64,000 nucleotides of DNA from the NCBI RefSeq assembly GCF_000466965.1, contig NZ_BATB01000004.1, positions 1-64,000 of the forward strand, in the 5' to 3' direction. The notes beneath the pieces were generated by a model. It saw only the letters and a list, made by a program, of their open reading frames with translations, was not told where the DNA came from and did not search any database. The position numbers and the translations under genes were made by a program. Numbering within the stretch: position 1 is the first letter of the stretch; every line of letters begins with the position of its first letter. Below, one piece after another: positions 54,458 to 63,278 of this stretch. This DNA is from Limimaricola cinnabarinus LL-001 (GTDB lineage: Bacteria > Pseudomonadota > Alphaproteobacteria > Rhodobacterales > Rhodobacteraceae).

Positions 54458-56272
54458 TCAGCCGTTCGATCCGACCTCGTCTTGCCGCTCTTGCGTCTCG
54501 GCGGCGCGCGCTTCGAGCGCCGTGTTGAGGTCGAACACCGCGCCGATCAGGCCTGCATGGGCGAAGGCCTGCGGGATGTTGCCCAGCATCGCGCCGGAGC
54601 GCGGGTTCGCCTCCTCGGACAGGAGCCCCAGATCGTTGGCCTGCGCGATCCCGGCCTTGATGATCGCCTGCGCGCGCTCCAGATCGCCGCGCATCACCCA
54701 GTATTGCGCAACCCAGAACCCGGCGGCGAGAAACACCCCCTCGTCATGTCCGTCGGCGCATTCGAGGCGACGGTGATAGAGCAGCCCATCGGGGCTCCAA
54801 TCGCGCTCCAGCGCCGTCATGGTGGCGCGCATTTCGGGCGTGTCGGCGTCGCAGAAGTTCCAGACCGGGAACAACGCGGCGGTGACGTCCACCTCCTCCA
54901 CCCCCGGATAGACGGCATAGGCCCCCTCCGAAGTCAGCCCGTGTGCCGTGATCCAGTCACGGATCTCGGCGGCCACCCGGCGCCATTGGGCGGCCTCCGC
55001 CGCGCTGCCATATTCGGCGGCCGATTCCAGCGCGCAGGCGGCGACGACCTTGCCCGAGACATAGTGCCGGGGGGGTGTCTCCTCCCAGATGCCATGGTCG
55101 GGCTCGGCCCAGTTCGCGCAGAGAAAATCGCAGATGTCCTGCACCACGTCCCAATGGGCGAGGCCCTCGGCGCTGCCCTCGCGGTACAGAAGCTTGGCCG
55201 CCAGCACCACGTTGGCATAGGCATCGAGTTGTAGCTGATCGGCCGCCCCGTTGCCGACGCGCACGGGCCGCGCACCGCGCCAGCCCTCGAGCGGCAGCTC
55301 GGTTTCGCGCGGCGCGGTTTCGCCGTCGAGATCGGTGAAGACCGCCATGGGATAGCGATCGGAGCTGCCCGAACCGCGGCAGATGAAGCGCAGATAGGCC
55401 TCGCCCTCACGGTCCCGGCCAAAGAGGCGCAGCAGCGCCGAAACGATCATGCCCGCGTCGCGCAGCCAGACATAGCGGTAATCCCAGTTGCGCGTGCCCC
55501 CCGGCACCTCGGGCAGGGAAGTGGTGACGGCAGCGACAGTAGCGCCGCTTTCCTCATGGGTGCACAGGCGGATCGCCCGGAGCGAGGCCGCTATCTCCTC
55601 GGCGAAGACGCCGGTGTAATCCAACGCGGCGTCCAACTCCTCCCAATGGCCCAGCGTGTGACCGCGCCAGTTGTCGATTTTGGCGCGCTCCGGGCGCGAG
55701 AGCGGCCCGTCCGACAGCGCCATCCAGCCTGCCTCGCCCTCGGGCAGCGACATGACCACGCTGTCACCCTCGGCCTTCAGCCGGTGCGAGCCGTGAAGCG
55801 CCATGCCCTCGATCGTCACGGTGTCGGCCTCGACCTTAATGTTGGGACGGCGGCGGCCATATCCGGGGCGCGGGTCGAGAACGATCCGCACCGGCGCGGG
55901 CGCGGTCGAGATCTCGCGCACCAGCACGCCCGTCGGGGCCTGCGGACCGGATGTCATCCAGTCGCACAGCAGCAGATTGCCATCGACCGAAGTGAGCGTG
56001 GTCTCCAGCATGCCGCTGCCGTCGATATAGCGGCGCGGCCCTGCTTCGGCGCCGGCCATCTCGATGCGCCATTCGCCGCCTTTCGGGTCAAGCAATCCGG
56101 CAAACAGGCTCGGCCCGTCGAAACGGCAGGGGCAGTACCACAGGATACGGCCCATCCGGTCGAGCACGGCGGCAGATCGGCGATCGCCGATCACGCCGAG
56201 GTCTCGGATCGGCACGGTGTTGGAGGCCACAGCCCCGATCTGGTCTTCGGGGCGGTAACGGGTGTCGGTCAT
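54458..56272 (-). CDS. Glycoside hydrolase family 15 (glucoamylase/trehalase-like)
   Basis: A 604-residue enzyme: N-terminal beta domain (IRDLGVIGDRRSAAVLDRMG, RILWYCPCRFDGPSLFAGLL) and an (alpha/alpha)6 barrel with PGGTRNWDYRYVWLRDAGMI (substrate-binding Arg/Asp/Tyr), GAADQLQLDAYANVVLAAKL, GIWEETPPRHYVSGKVVAAC (catalytic Glu region) and NPRSGAMLGNIPQAFAHAGL. Family 15 members of this kind hydrolyse trehalose or alpha-glucans; no signal peptide, so cytoplasmic. It precedes the redoxin gene on the same strand. Confidence 0.92.
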   Translation of the reverse strand: MTDTRYRPEDQIGAVASNTVPIRDLGVIGDRRSAAVLDRMGRILWYCPCRFDGPSLFAGLLDPKGGEWRIEMAGAEAGPRRYIDGSGMLETTLTSVDGNLLLCDWMTSGPQAPTGVLVREISTAPAPVRIVLDPRPGYGRRRPNIKVEADTVTIEGMALHGSHRLKAEGDSVVMSLPEGEAGWMALSDGPLSRPERAKIDNWRGHTLGHWEELDAALDYTGVFAEEIAASLRAIRLCTHEESGATVAAVTTSLPEVPGGTRNWDYRYVWLRDAGMIVSALLRLFGRDREGEAYLRFICRGSGSSDRYPMAVFTDLDGETAPRETELPLEGWRGARPVRVGNGAADQLQLDAYANVVLAAKLLYREGSAEGLAHWDVVQDICDFLCANWAEPDHGIWEETPPRHYVSGKVVAACALESAAEYGSAAEAAQWRRVAAEIRDWITAHGLTSEGAYAVYPGVEEVDVTAALFPVWNFCDADTPEMRATMTALERDWSPDGLLYHRRLECADGHDEGVFLAAGFWVAQYWVMRGDLERAQAIIKAGIAQANDLGLLSEEANPRSGAMLGNIPQAFAHAGLIGAVFDLNTALEARAAETQERQDEVGSNG

Positions 56273-56348
56273 GCGGCTCTCCTTCCCGCAACAACCGAAA
56301 GCGTACGAACCGGGTTCCTGTGACGTAGCGGCGCGGCGTCTGGCTCGC

Positions 56349-56825
56349 CTAGAGCGGCACGTCCGTCGTGTTCTTGATCTCGCGCAGCGTCACGCTGGTC
56401 GAAATCGACAGTACATGCGGCAGCTGCACCAGTGCGTTCTTCACCGTGCTCTCGTAATGGCGGATCGAGCGCGCCAGCACGCGCAGCAGGTAATCGTGAT
56501 CGCCAGAGACGGTGTAGCATTGCACCACCTCGGCAATACGCACCACGGCGGCCTCGAACTCCTCGAGATGGGTGCGGGAATGGCCGTTCATCCGCACCGC
56601 GCAGAATACGGTGATATCAAAGCCCGCCGCCACCGGGTCGACGATGTGGCGCCGCTCCTCGATCACGCCCGCCTCGCGCATCCGCGTGAGCCTGCGCCAG
56701 CACGGCGTATGCGACAGCCCCAGCCGCTCGCCGACCTCGCGCAGTGTCAGGTCCGGTTCGGCCTGCAGCAGGCGCAGCAGGCGGCGGTCGGTCTCGTCCA
56801 GCGTGATCTCGGTACCGCCCATCAT
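56349..56825 (-). CDS. Lrp/AsnC family transcriptional regulator
   Basis: A 158-residue regulator: helix-turn-helix in LDETDRRLLRLLQAEPDLTL and REVGERLGLSHTPCWRRLTR, RAM domain in GFDITVFCAVRMNGHSRTHL and CYTVSGDHDYLLRVLARSIR. Starts at the ATG at 56823-56825 (MMGG) or one codon later. It lies directly downstream of the leucine-degradation genes in the same direction (59-bp gap), so it may sense leucine or a branched-chain keto acid and control that operon (inference). Confidence 0.9.
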   Translation of the reverse strand: MMGGTEITLDETDRRLLRLLQAEPDLTLREVGERLGLSHTPCWRRLTRMREAGVIEERRHIVDPVAAGFDITVFCAVRMNGHSRTHLEEFEAAVVRIAEVVQCYTVSGDHDYLLRVLARSIRHYESTVKNALVQLPHVLSISTSVTLREIKNTTDVPL

Positions 56826-56884
56826 GCCCCATCCCCGGCAGCGATCCTTTCGTCCGGCGGGGACCACGTCAATGGGCGCTCGCG

Positions 56885-57661
56885 TCATACCCAACGGGCC
56901 GGGCGTTTTTCGAGAAAGGCGGCAATGCCTTCCTCGGCCTCGGGGCTCTCCCATGCTTCGACCAGCCGGTCGATGCTGGCTTCGATCACTGCCTCGTCGA
57001 TCCGCGGCCCGAGGCTGCGCGCCAGCGCTTTGGCCCGCGCCGCCGCACCGCGCGCGATCTTCAGATAGGGGGCGACCTCGGCCTCGACAGCGGCGTCGAG
57101 ATCGGCCAGCGGCACGGCGCGCGCAACGATGCCCAGACGCACGGCTTCGTCCGCGTCGAAAACCCGCGCCGACATGAAGACCTGCCGCGCCCGCCCCTCG
57201 CCCATCCGCGCCAGTACATAGGGGGAAATGGTCGCCGGGATGATTCCCAGCCGGGTCTCGGTGAACCCGAAAAGCGTGGTGTCGGCGGCCACCGCGACAT
57301 CGCAGATGCAGGCCATCCCGATGCCGCCGCCATAAGCCCCGCCCTGTATCCGTCCGATCAGCGGACTCGGCATGGTGTTGAGCGCATCCAGCATCCCTGC
57401 GAGCCGCCGCGCCTCGACGCGCCGCCCCTCGCGGTCGGCCCGGATCTGCGCCTGCATCCAACTAAGGTCGCCGCCCGCGCAGAACACCTCCCCCGCCCCT
57501 TGCAGGACCACGGCGCGCGCACTGGCCCCTTCGGCTTCGGCCAGCGCCGTCAGCTCATTTATCATCCGCGCCGAAAGCGCGTTGCGCCGGGCCGGCGCGT
57601 TCAGCGTGACCGTGAGAACGCCGCGATCGTCCGTGGCGAGGGCCAATGTCTCGTAGTTCAT
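56885..57661 (-). CDS. Enoyl-CoA hydratase, probable methylglutaconyl-CoA hydratase
   Basis: A 258-residue crotonase: LTVTLNAPARRNALSARMIN, VVLQGAGEVFCAGGDLSWMQ (oxyanion hole), IGRIQGGAYGGGIGMACICD and LFGFTETRLGIIPATISPYV with the catalytic Glu region. The operon position after HMG-CoA lyase and the MCC subunits assigns it to hydration of 3-methylglutaconyl-CoA to HMG-CoA (leucine pathway, LiuC type). The ATG overlaps the HMG-CoA lyase stop by 4 bp. Confidence 0.9.
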   Translation of the reverse strand: MNYETLALATDDRGVLTVTLNAPARRNALSARMINELTALAEAEGASARAVVLQGAGEVFCAGGDLSWMQAQIRADREGRRVEARRLAGMLDALNTMPSPLIGRIQGGAYGGGIGMACICDVAVAADTTLFGFTETRLGIIPATISPYVLARMGEGRARQVFMSARVFDADEAVRLGIVARAVPLADLDAAVEAEVAPYLKIARGAAARAKALARSLGPRIDEAVIEASIDRLVEAWESPEAEEGIAAFLEKRPARWV

Positions 57662-58509
57662 GCCCCGAGCCCTCTTGCATAGGCCGCCGCTTGGGCGATC
57701 CTCCTGTGGTCGAGCCCGGTCTCGAAACCCCGCTCGGCCAGCATCAACGCCAGCGCCTCGGTCGCGACGTTGCCCGCGGCACCCGGCGCGAAGGGGCAGC
57801 CACCCAAACCGCCGATACTGGCGTCGAACACGCGCAGGCCCCGGTCGAGGCAGACGCCCACGTTGTCGAGGGCACGGCCCGAAGTGTCGTGGAAATGCCC
57901 GGCGAGCTTTTCGGCGGGCGCCCGCGCCAGCACCGCGTCGAGCATCGCGCCGGTATCCTTGGGCAGCGCTTGGCCCAGCGTCTCGCCAAGGGATATCTCA
58001 AAGCACCCCATGTCGAGCAGCCACATCGCGACATCCGCCACGGCCTCTGGCGCGACCTTGCCGTCATAGGGGCAATGCGTCACGCAGGAGACATAGCCGC
58101 GCACCGGCAGACCGGCGGCTTCGGCCGCCTCCATGATCGGCGCGAAGCGCTCCATGCTCTCGGCGATCGAGCAGCCGATATTGGCCCGGCTGAAGCCCTC
58201 CGAGGCCGAGGCGAAGACCGCGACCTCCCCCGCACCTGCCTCGCGCGCTGCCTCGAAGCCGCGCAGGTTCGGCGCCAGCGCCGCGTAACGGATCGCCGGG
58301 GCACGCGCGATAGCCGCCAGCACCTGGGCCGCGTCAGCCATCTGCGGCACGCGCTTGGGGTTCACGAAGCTCGTCACCTCGATCCGGGCGAAACCGCAGG
58401 CCGAAAGCCGGTCGACCAGCGCGATCTTGTCGGCAGTGGGGATGATCCGGGCTTCGTTCTGCAACCCATCACGGGGGCCGACCTCGACGATCTCGACGCG
58501 CTCAGCCAT
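57658..58509 (-). CDS. Hydroxymethylglutaryl-CoA lyase
   Basis: Cleaves HMG-CoA to acetyl-CoA and acetoacetate, the last leucine-degradation step. A 283-residue TIM barrel: VEIVEVGPRDGLQNEARIIP (catalytic Arg/Asp), RIEVTSFVNPKRVPQMADAA, VSCVTHCPYDGKV, EISLGETLGQALPKDTGAML, LAGHFHDTSGRALDNV (metal His) and FDASIGGLGGCPFAPGAAGN with the active-site Cys loop. It overlaps the MCC alpha gene by 8 bp. Confidence 0.94.
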   Translation of the reverse strand: MAERVEIVEVGPRDGLQNEARIIPTADKIALVDRLSACGFARIEVTSFVNPKRVPQMADAAQVLAAIARAPAIRYAALAPNLRGFEAAREAGAGEVAVFASASEGFSRANIGCSIAESMERFAPIMEAAEAAGLPVRGYVSCVTHCPYDGKVAPEAVADVAMWLLDMGCFEISLGETLGQALPKDTGAMLDAVLARAPAEKLAGHFHDTSGRALDNVGVCLDRGLRVFDASIGGLGGCPFAPGAAGNVATEALALMLAERGFETGLDHRRIAQAAAYARGLGA

Positions 58510-60490
58510 CCTGCGCCTCCAATGTCAGCAGCAGGTCGCCATCGGAGACCTGCGATCCCTCCCGCGCCAGCACCTCGGCCACCACCCCGTCGCGCGGCGC
58601 GGTGAGGGTATGTTCCATCTTCATCGCCTCGAGGATGGCGAGCGGCTGTCCCTTTTCGACCTTCTGCCCGGCTTCGGCGCGCATGCGTTTCACGAGGCCC
58701 GGCATCGGCGCGGCGATGGCGTCGCCACCCGCCCCCGCTGCCTCTGCCGCCGAGAGTGGATCGGGGATGGCGAAGGTGAACGCCCGGCCTGCGTCCCAAA
58801 CGGTGACTGCTTGGCCGTGCCGCGCAGCCTCCGCCCGGAAGCGGTGGCCCGCGACTGTCACTTCCAATCCCTTGGTGTCACGTGAAACGCCCGTTTCGGT
58901 GCCTTCTCGGTGCCAGCTTCCCGGCCCGTCCCGCAGAAGTGCCACGTCCAGCGTCTCGCCCTCGTGCTCAAGCGACACGTGGATCTCGGAGGCGCCCCAG
59001 TTTCGGAACCCCCTAAGCGTGTCCCATGGCCCCTCGCCCGCAGGCGGGTGGTCCAGCCCAGCGGCGGCGAGCGCGGCCAGTACCGGCACGTGATCGGGCA
59101 TCGCCAGCTTGGCGGTCAGCGTGTCCAGATCCCGGCCGATCAGTCCGGTGTCGACCTCACCCGCGGCGAAGCCCTCGTGGCGCAACAGCGCGGCGAGGAA
59201 GCCGAGATTGGTGACGGTGCCACCGACTTGCGTGGCCTCCAGCGCGCCCAAGAGTCGCGCCATCGCCTCCTGCCGCGTGGCACCATGCGCGATCACCTTG
59301 GCGATCATCGGATCGTAATGCGGGGTGATTGCGTCTCCCTCGGTCACGCCCGCATCCACCCGTAGCGCGCCGCGTTCAAAGCAGGCGGCATCGGGAAAGC
59401 GCAGCCGCTCCAGCCGCCCGGTGGCGGGGAGAAAGCCGCGCTCGGCATCCTCGGCATAGAGCCGTGCCTCGACGGCGTGACCGTCGATCCGCAGATCCTC
59501 CTGCGTCAATGGCAAGGTCTCGCCCCGCGCCACCCTGATCTGCCATTCGACGAGGTCGAGCCCGGTGATCGCCTCGGTTACCGGATGCTCGACCTGAAGC
59601 CGTGTGTTCATCTCCATGAACCAGAACCCGTCCTCGCGCAGCCCCTCGGAGCCGTCCGCGATGAACTCGATTGTACCCGCGCCCACGTAGCCGATCGCGC
59701 GCGCCGCCTCGACCGCCGCCGCCCCCATCGCGGCGCGGACCCGTTCGGGCATGCCCGGCGCGGGGGCCTCCTCGATCACCTTCTGATGACGGCGTTGCAG
59801 CGAGCAGTCGCGCTCGAACAGGTGCACGACGTTGCCATGGCTGTCGGCGAAGACCTGGATCTCGACATGGCGCGGCGCGGTCACGTATTTCTCGACCAGA
59901 ACGGCGGCATCGCCGAAGCTCGCTTCGCCTTCGGCCCGCGCGCCGGTCAGCGCATCGGCGAAATCCGCAGCCCGCTCGACCAGCCGCATCCCCTTGCCGC
60001 CGCCGCCCGCCCGCGCCTTGATCAGCACCGGATAGCCGATGCGGCCGGCCTCTTCGGCCAGCATCGATGCGTCCTGCCCCGCGCCATGATAGCCGGGCAC
60101 GACCGGCACGCCCGCCTCCTGCATCCGCGTCTTGGCCGCGTCCTTGAGGCCCATGGCGCGAATCGCGCTCGCGGGCGGCCCGATGAAGACCAGCCCCGCC
60201 GCCTCGACCGCCTCGACGAACTCGGGGTTCTCCGACAGAAACCCATAGCCCGGATGGATCGCGCCCGCGCCGCTGGCCCGCGCGGCCTCGATGATGGCTG
60301 CGGGCTTGAGGTAGCTTTCGCCCGCCGGCGCCGGTCCGATCCGTACCGCCTCGTCGGCCATGCGCACATGCACCGCGTCCGCGTCGGCATCCGAATGCAC
60401 GGCAACGGTCCCAAGCCCCATGCGACGCGCGGTAGAGATGACCCGTGCTGCGATTTCGCCCCGGTTCGCCACGAGTATCTTGTCGAACAT
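58502..60490 (-). CDS. Methylcrotonyl-CoA carboxylase, biotin-containing alpha subunit
   Basis: A 662-residue protein: biotin carboxylase (MFDKILVANRGEIAARVIST, IGPPASAIRAMGLKDAAKTR, VLIKARAGGGGKGMRLVERA, ATP-grasp; VMEMNTRLQVEHPVTEAITG type WFMEMNTRLQVEHPVTEAIT), a linker domain, and a C-terminal biotinyl domain with PLAILEAMKMEHTLTAPRDG (biotinylated Lys in EAMKMEH). With the beta subunit it carboxylates 3-methylcrotonyl-CoA. The ATG at 60488-60490 gives the family start. It is 8 bp after the beta-subunit gene. Confidence 0.94.
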   Translation of the reverse strand: MFDKILVANRGEIAARVISTARRMGLGTVAVHSDADADAVHVRMADEAVRIGPAPAGESYLKPAAIIEAARASGAGAIHPGYGFLSENPEFVEAVEAAGLVFIGPPASAIRAMGLKDAAKTRMQEAGVPVVPGYHGAGQDASMLAEEAGRIGYPVLIKARAGGGGKGMRLVERAADFADALTGARAEGEASFGDAAVLVEKYVTAPRHVEIQVFADSHGNVVHLFERDCSLQRRHQKVIEEAPAPGMPERVRAAMGAAAVEAARAIGYVGAGTIEFIADGSEGLREDGFWFMEMNTRLQVEHPVTEAITGLDLVEWQIRVARGETLPLTQEDLRIDGHAVEARLYAEDAERGFLPATGRLERLRFPDAACFERGALRVDAGVTEGDAITPHYDPMIAKVIAHGATRQEAMARLLGALEATQVGGTVTNLGFLAALLRHEGFAAGEVDTGLIGRDLDTLTAKLAMPDHVPVLAALAAAGLDHPPAGEGPWDTLRGFRNWGASEIHVSLEHEGETLDVALLRDGPGSWHREGTETGVSRDTKGLEVTVAGHRFRAEAARHGQAVTVWDAGRAFTFAIPDPLSAAEAAGAGGDAIAAPMPGLVKRMRAEAGQKVEKGQPLAILEAMKMEHTLTAPRDGVVAEVLAREGSQVSDGDLLLTLEAQDG

Positions 60491-60497
60491 CACTGCC

Positions 60498-62105
60498 TCA
60501 CATCCTGAAGACGCCGAAGCGCGTGTCGGGAATGGGCGCATTCAGCGCCGCCGAAAGCGACAGCGCCAGCACCTCGCGGCTGCGGCGCGGATCGACGATG
60601 CCGTCGTCCCAGAGCCGGGCCGAGGCATAGAGCGGGTGCGCCTGCTCCTCAAACTTCTCGCGCAAGGGCTGCTTGAAGGCCCATTCCTCCTCTTCGGTCC
60701 AAGGGGTGCCTTGCCGCTCCAGCGCCTCCCCGCGCACCTGCGCCATGACGCCCGCCGCCTGCTCGCCGCCCATCACGCCGATCCGGCTCGCGGGCCATGT
60801 CCAGAGGAACCGCGGTGAGTAAGCCCGGCCACACATGCCGTAATTGCCCGCGCCGTAAGAACCGCCGACGATCATCGTCACCTTGGGCACCTCGGTCGAG
60901 GCCACCGCCGTCACCAGCTTCGCGCCGTCCTTGGCGATGCCGCCCGCCTCGTATTTACGACCCACCATGAAACCGGTGATGTTCTGCAGAAACACCAGCG
61001 GTATCTTGCGCTGCGAGCACAGTTCGACGAAATGCGCGCCTTTCAAAGCTGCCTCGGAGAACAGCACGCCGTTATTGGCGATGATGCCCACCGGCAGGCC
61101 CATGATGTGGGCAAAGCCCGTCACCAGCGTCTCGCCGTAACGCGGCTTGAACTCGTCGAGGCGCGAGCCGTCGAGCAAGCGCGCCAGAAGCTCGCGGATG
61201 TCATAGGGTTTGCGCGGATCGGCCGGGACCACGCCGAGGATCTCCTCGGGGTCGTGGAGCGGCTCTTCGACTGCGCGCATCACCACGGTTTCAGGCTTGC
61301 GGCGGTTCAACCCCGCTACTGCCTGCCGCGCCAACGCCAGCGCGTGCGCGTCATTGTCGGCGAGGTAGTCGGCCACGCCCGAGAGGCGGGTGTGCACGTC
61401 GCCGCCGCCCAGATCCTCGGCCGAGACGACCTCGCCGGTCGCGGCCTTCACCAGCGGTGGGCCTGCAAGGAAGATCGTGCCTTGCGCCTTCACGATGATG
61501 GTCACGTCCGACATGGCGGGCACATAGGCGCCGCCCGCGGTGCAGGAGCCCATCACCACGGCGATCTGCGGGATGCCCTTCCCGCTCATCCGCGCCTGAT
61601 TGTAGAAGATCCGCCCGAAATGGTCGCGGTCGGGAAAGACCTCGTCCTGGTTGGGCAGGTTGGCGCCGCCGGAATCCACGAGGTAGACGCAGGGCAGATG
61701 GTTCTGCTCCGCGATCTCCTGCGCGCGCAGGTGTTTCTTCACGGTCATCGGGTAGTAAGTGCCGCCCTTCACGGTGGCGTCGTTGCACAGCACCATGACC
61801 TCCTGGCCCTCGATCCGCCCGACGCCCGCGATCATGCCTGCGCCCGGTGCCGCCCCGTCATAGAGGTCATACGCCGCCGTGGCGCCGACCTCCAGAAACG
61901 GGCTGCCGGGATCGAGCAGCCGGGTGACCCGGTCGCGTGGCAGCAGCTTGCCGCGCGAGACGTGTCGGTCGCGGGCCTTCGCGCCGCCCCCGGCGCGCGC
62001 CGCCTCGACGGCCTCGCGCACCGTCTCGAGCGCGGCGAGCTGCGCGTCGCGGTTCTCGCGGAAGGCGTCCGATGCGGCCGGAACGGCGGAGCGCAGCACC
62101 CCCAT
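60498..62105 (-). CDS. Methylcrotonyl-CoA carboxylase, carboxyltransferase beta subunit
   Basis: A 535-residue carboxyltransferase: [80 protein letters not shown] (the MCC-specific segment), [40 protein letters not shown] and [20 protein letters not shown]. The SGGANLP/VFPD pattern favours methylcrotonyl- over propionyl-CoA as substrate. Overlaps the isovaleryl-CoA dehydrogenase stop by one base. Confidence 0.94.
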   Translation of the reverse strand: MGVLRSAVPAASDAFRENRDAQLAALETVREAVEAARAGGGAKARDRHVSRGKLLPRDRVTRLLDPGSPFLEVGATAAYDLYDGAAPGAGMIAGVGRIEGQEVMVLCNDATVKGGTYYPMTVKKHLRAQEIAEQNHLPCVYLVDSGGANLPNQDEVFPDRDHFGRIFYNQARMSGKGIPQIAVVMGSCTAGGAYVPAMSDVTIIVKAQGTIFLAGPPLVKAATGEVVSAEDLGGGDVHTRLSGVADYLADNDAHALALARQAVAGLNRRKPETVVMRAVEEPLHDPEEILGVVPADPRKPYDIRELLARLLDGSRLDEFKPRYGETLVTGFAHIMGLPVGIIANNGVLFSEAALKGAHFVELCSQRKIPLVFLQNITGFMVGRKYEAGGIAKDGAKLVTAVASTEVPKVTMIVGGSYGAGNYGMCGRAYSPRFLWTWPASRIGVMGGEQAAGVMAQVRGEALERQGTPWTEEEEWAFKQPLREKFEEQAHPLYASARLWDDGIVDPRRSREVLALSLSAALNAPIPDTRFGVFRM

Positions 62106-63268
62106 CAGCGCACCTTGGCCATCATCTCGCGTCCGATCAGCATGCGGCGGATCTCGCTTGTGCCCGCGCCGATCTCCATCAGCTTGGCATCGCGAAAGAT
62201 CCGGGCCACCACGCTTTCGTTCATGAAGCCGGCGCCGCCCATCGCCTGCACCGCCTGATGCGCGACCACCATCGCCTCCTCAGAGGCGTAGAGCACGCAG
62301 GCGGCGGCGTCGGCGCGGGTCACCCGGCCCTCGTCGCAGGCGCGGGCCACGGCATAGACATAGGCGCGCGCAGAGCCGAGCTTGGTGTAGATGTCGGCGA
62401 TCTTGCCCTGCATCAGCTGGAAATCCCCGATAGGCTGTCCGAACTGCTTGCGCTCGGCGAGATAGGGCATGATTTCGTCGAGGCAGGCGGCCATGATGCC
62501 GGTACCGATCCCCGACAGCACGACGCGCTCGTAGTCGAGCCCACTCATCAGCACCTTCACGCCGCGCCCGACCTCGCCCAGCACGTTCTCGTCCGGCACC
62601 TCGACATTCTCGAACACCAGCTCGGCGGTGTTGGAACCGCGCATGCCGAGCTTATCGAAATGCTCCGAAGTGGAGAAGCCCGCCATGCCGCGCTCGACGA
62701 CGAAGGCGGTGATGCCCTTGGAGCCCGCTTCGGGGTCGGTCTTGGCATAGACCACCAGCGTTTCGGCGTCGGGGCCGTTGGTGATCCAGTACTTGGTGCC
62801 GTTGAGCGTCCAGCCACCGGAGGTCCGATCGGCGCGCAGGCTCATCGACACCACGTCGGAGCCTGCCCCGGCCTCGGACATGGCGAGCGCGCCGACATGC
62901 TCGCCGGTCACCAGCTTGGGCAGGTATTTCGCCTTTTGCGCGTCGTTGCCGTTGAGCGCGATCTGGTTCACGCAGAGGTTCGAATGCGCCCCGTAGCTCA
63001 GCGCCACGGAGGCGGAGGCCCGCGCGATCTCCTCGACCGCGACGACATGCGCGAGATAGCCCATGCCCGCGCCGCCATATTCCTCGGGCACGGTGATGCC
63101 CAGAAGGCCCAGATCGCCCATCTCGCACCACAGATCGGCTGGGAACAGATTGGACTTGTCGATCTCGGCGGCGCGGGGCTTCAGCCGCTCCTGCGCCCAG
63201 CGGTGCACCGTCTCTCGCAGGCTGTCGCCATCCTCGCCCAGATCGAACCTCATCGCGTGATCGAACAT
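62105..63268 (-). CDS. Isovaleryl-CoA dehydrogenase
   Basis: A 387-residue acyl-CoA dehydrogenase oxidising isovaleryl-CoA to 3-methylcrotonyl-CoA, passing electrons to [83 protein letters not shown] and the catalytic Glu of isovaleryl-CoA enzymes in [40 protein letters not shown] near the end. It stands 10 bp after the upstream oxidoreductase gene and heads the run of leucine genes. Confidence 0.94.
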   Translation of the reverse strand: MFDHAMRFDLGEDGDSLRETVHRWAQERLKPRAAEIDKSNLFPADLWCEMGDLGLLGITVPEEYGGAGMGYLAHVVAVEEIARASASVALSYGAHSNLCVNQIALNGNDAQKAKYLPKLVTGEHVGALAMSEAGAGSDVVSMSLRADRTSGGWTLNGTKYWITNGPDAETLVVYAKTDPEAGSKGITAFVVERGMAGFSTSEHFDKLGMRGSNTAELVFENVEVPDENVLGEVGRGVKVLMSGLDYERVVLSGIGTGIMAACLDEIMPYLAERKQFGQPIGDFQLMQGKIADIYTKLGSARAYVYAVARACDEGRVTRADAAACVLYASEEAMVVAHQAVQAMGGAGFMNESVVARIFRDAKLMEIGAGTSEIRRMLIGREMMAKVR

Positions 63269-63278
63269 CGCACTCTCC

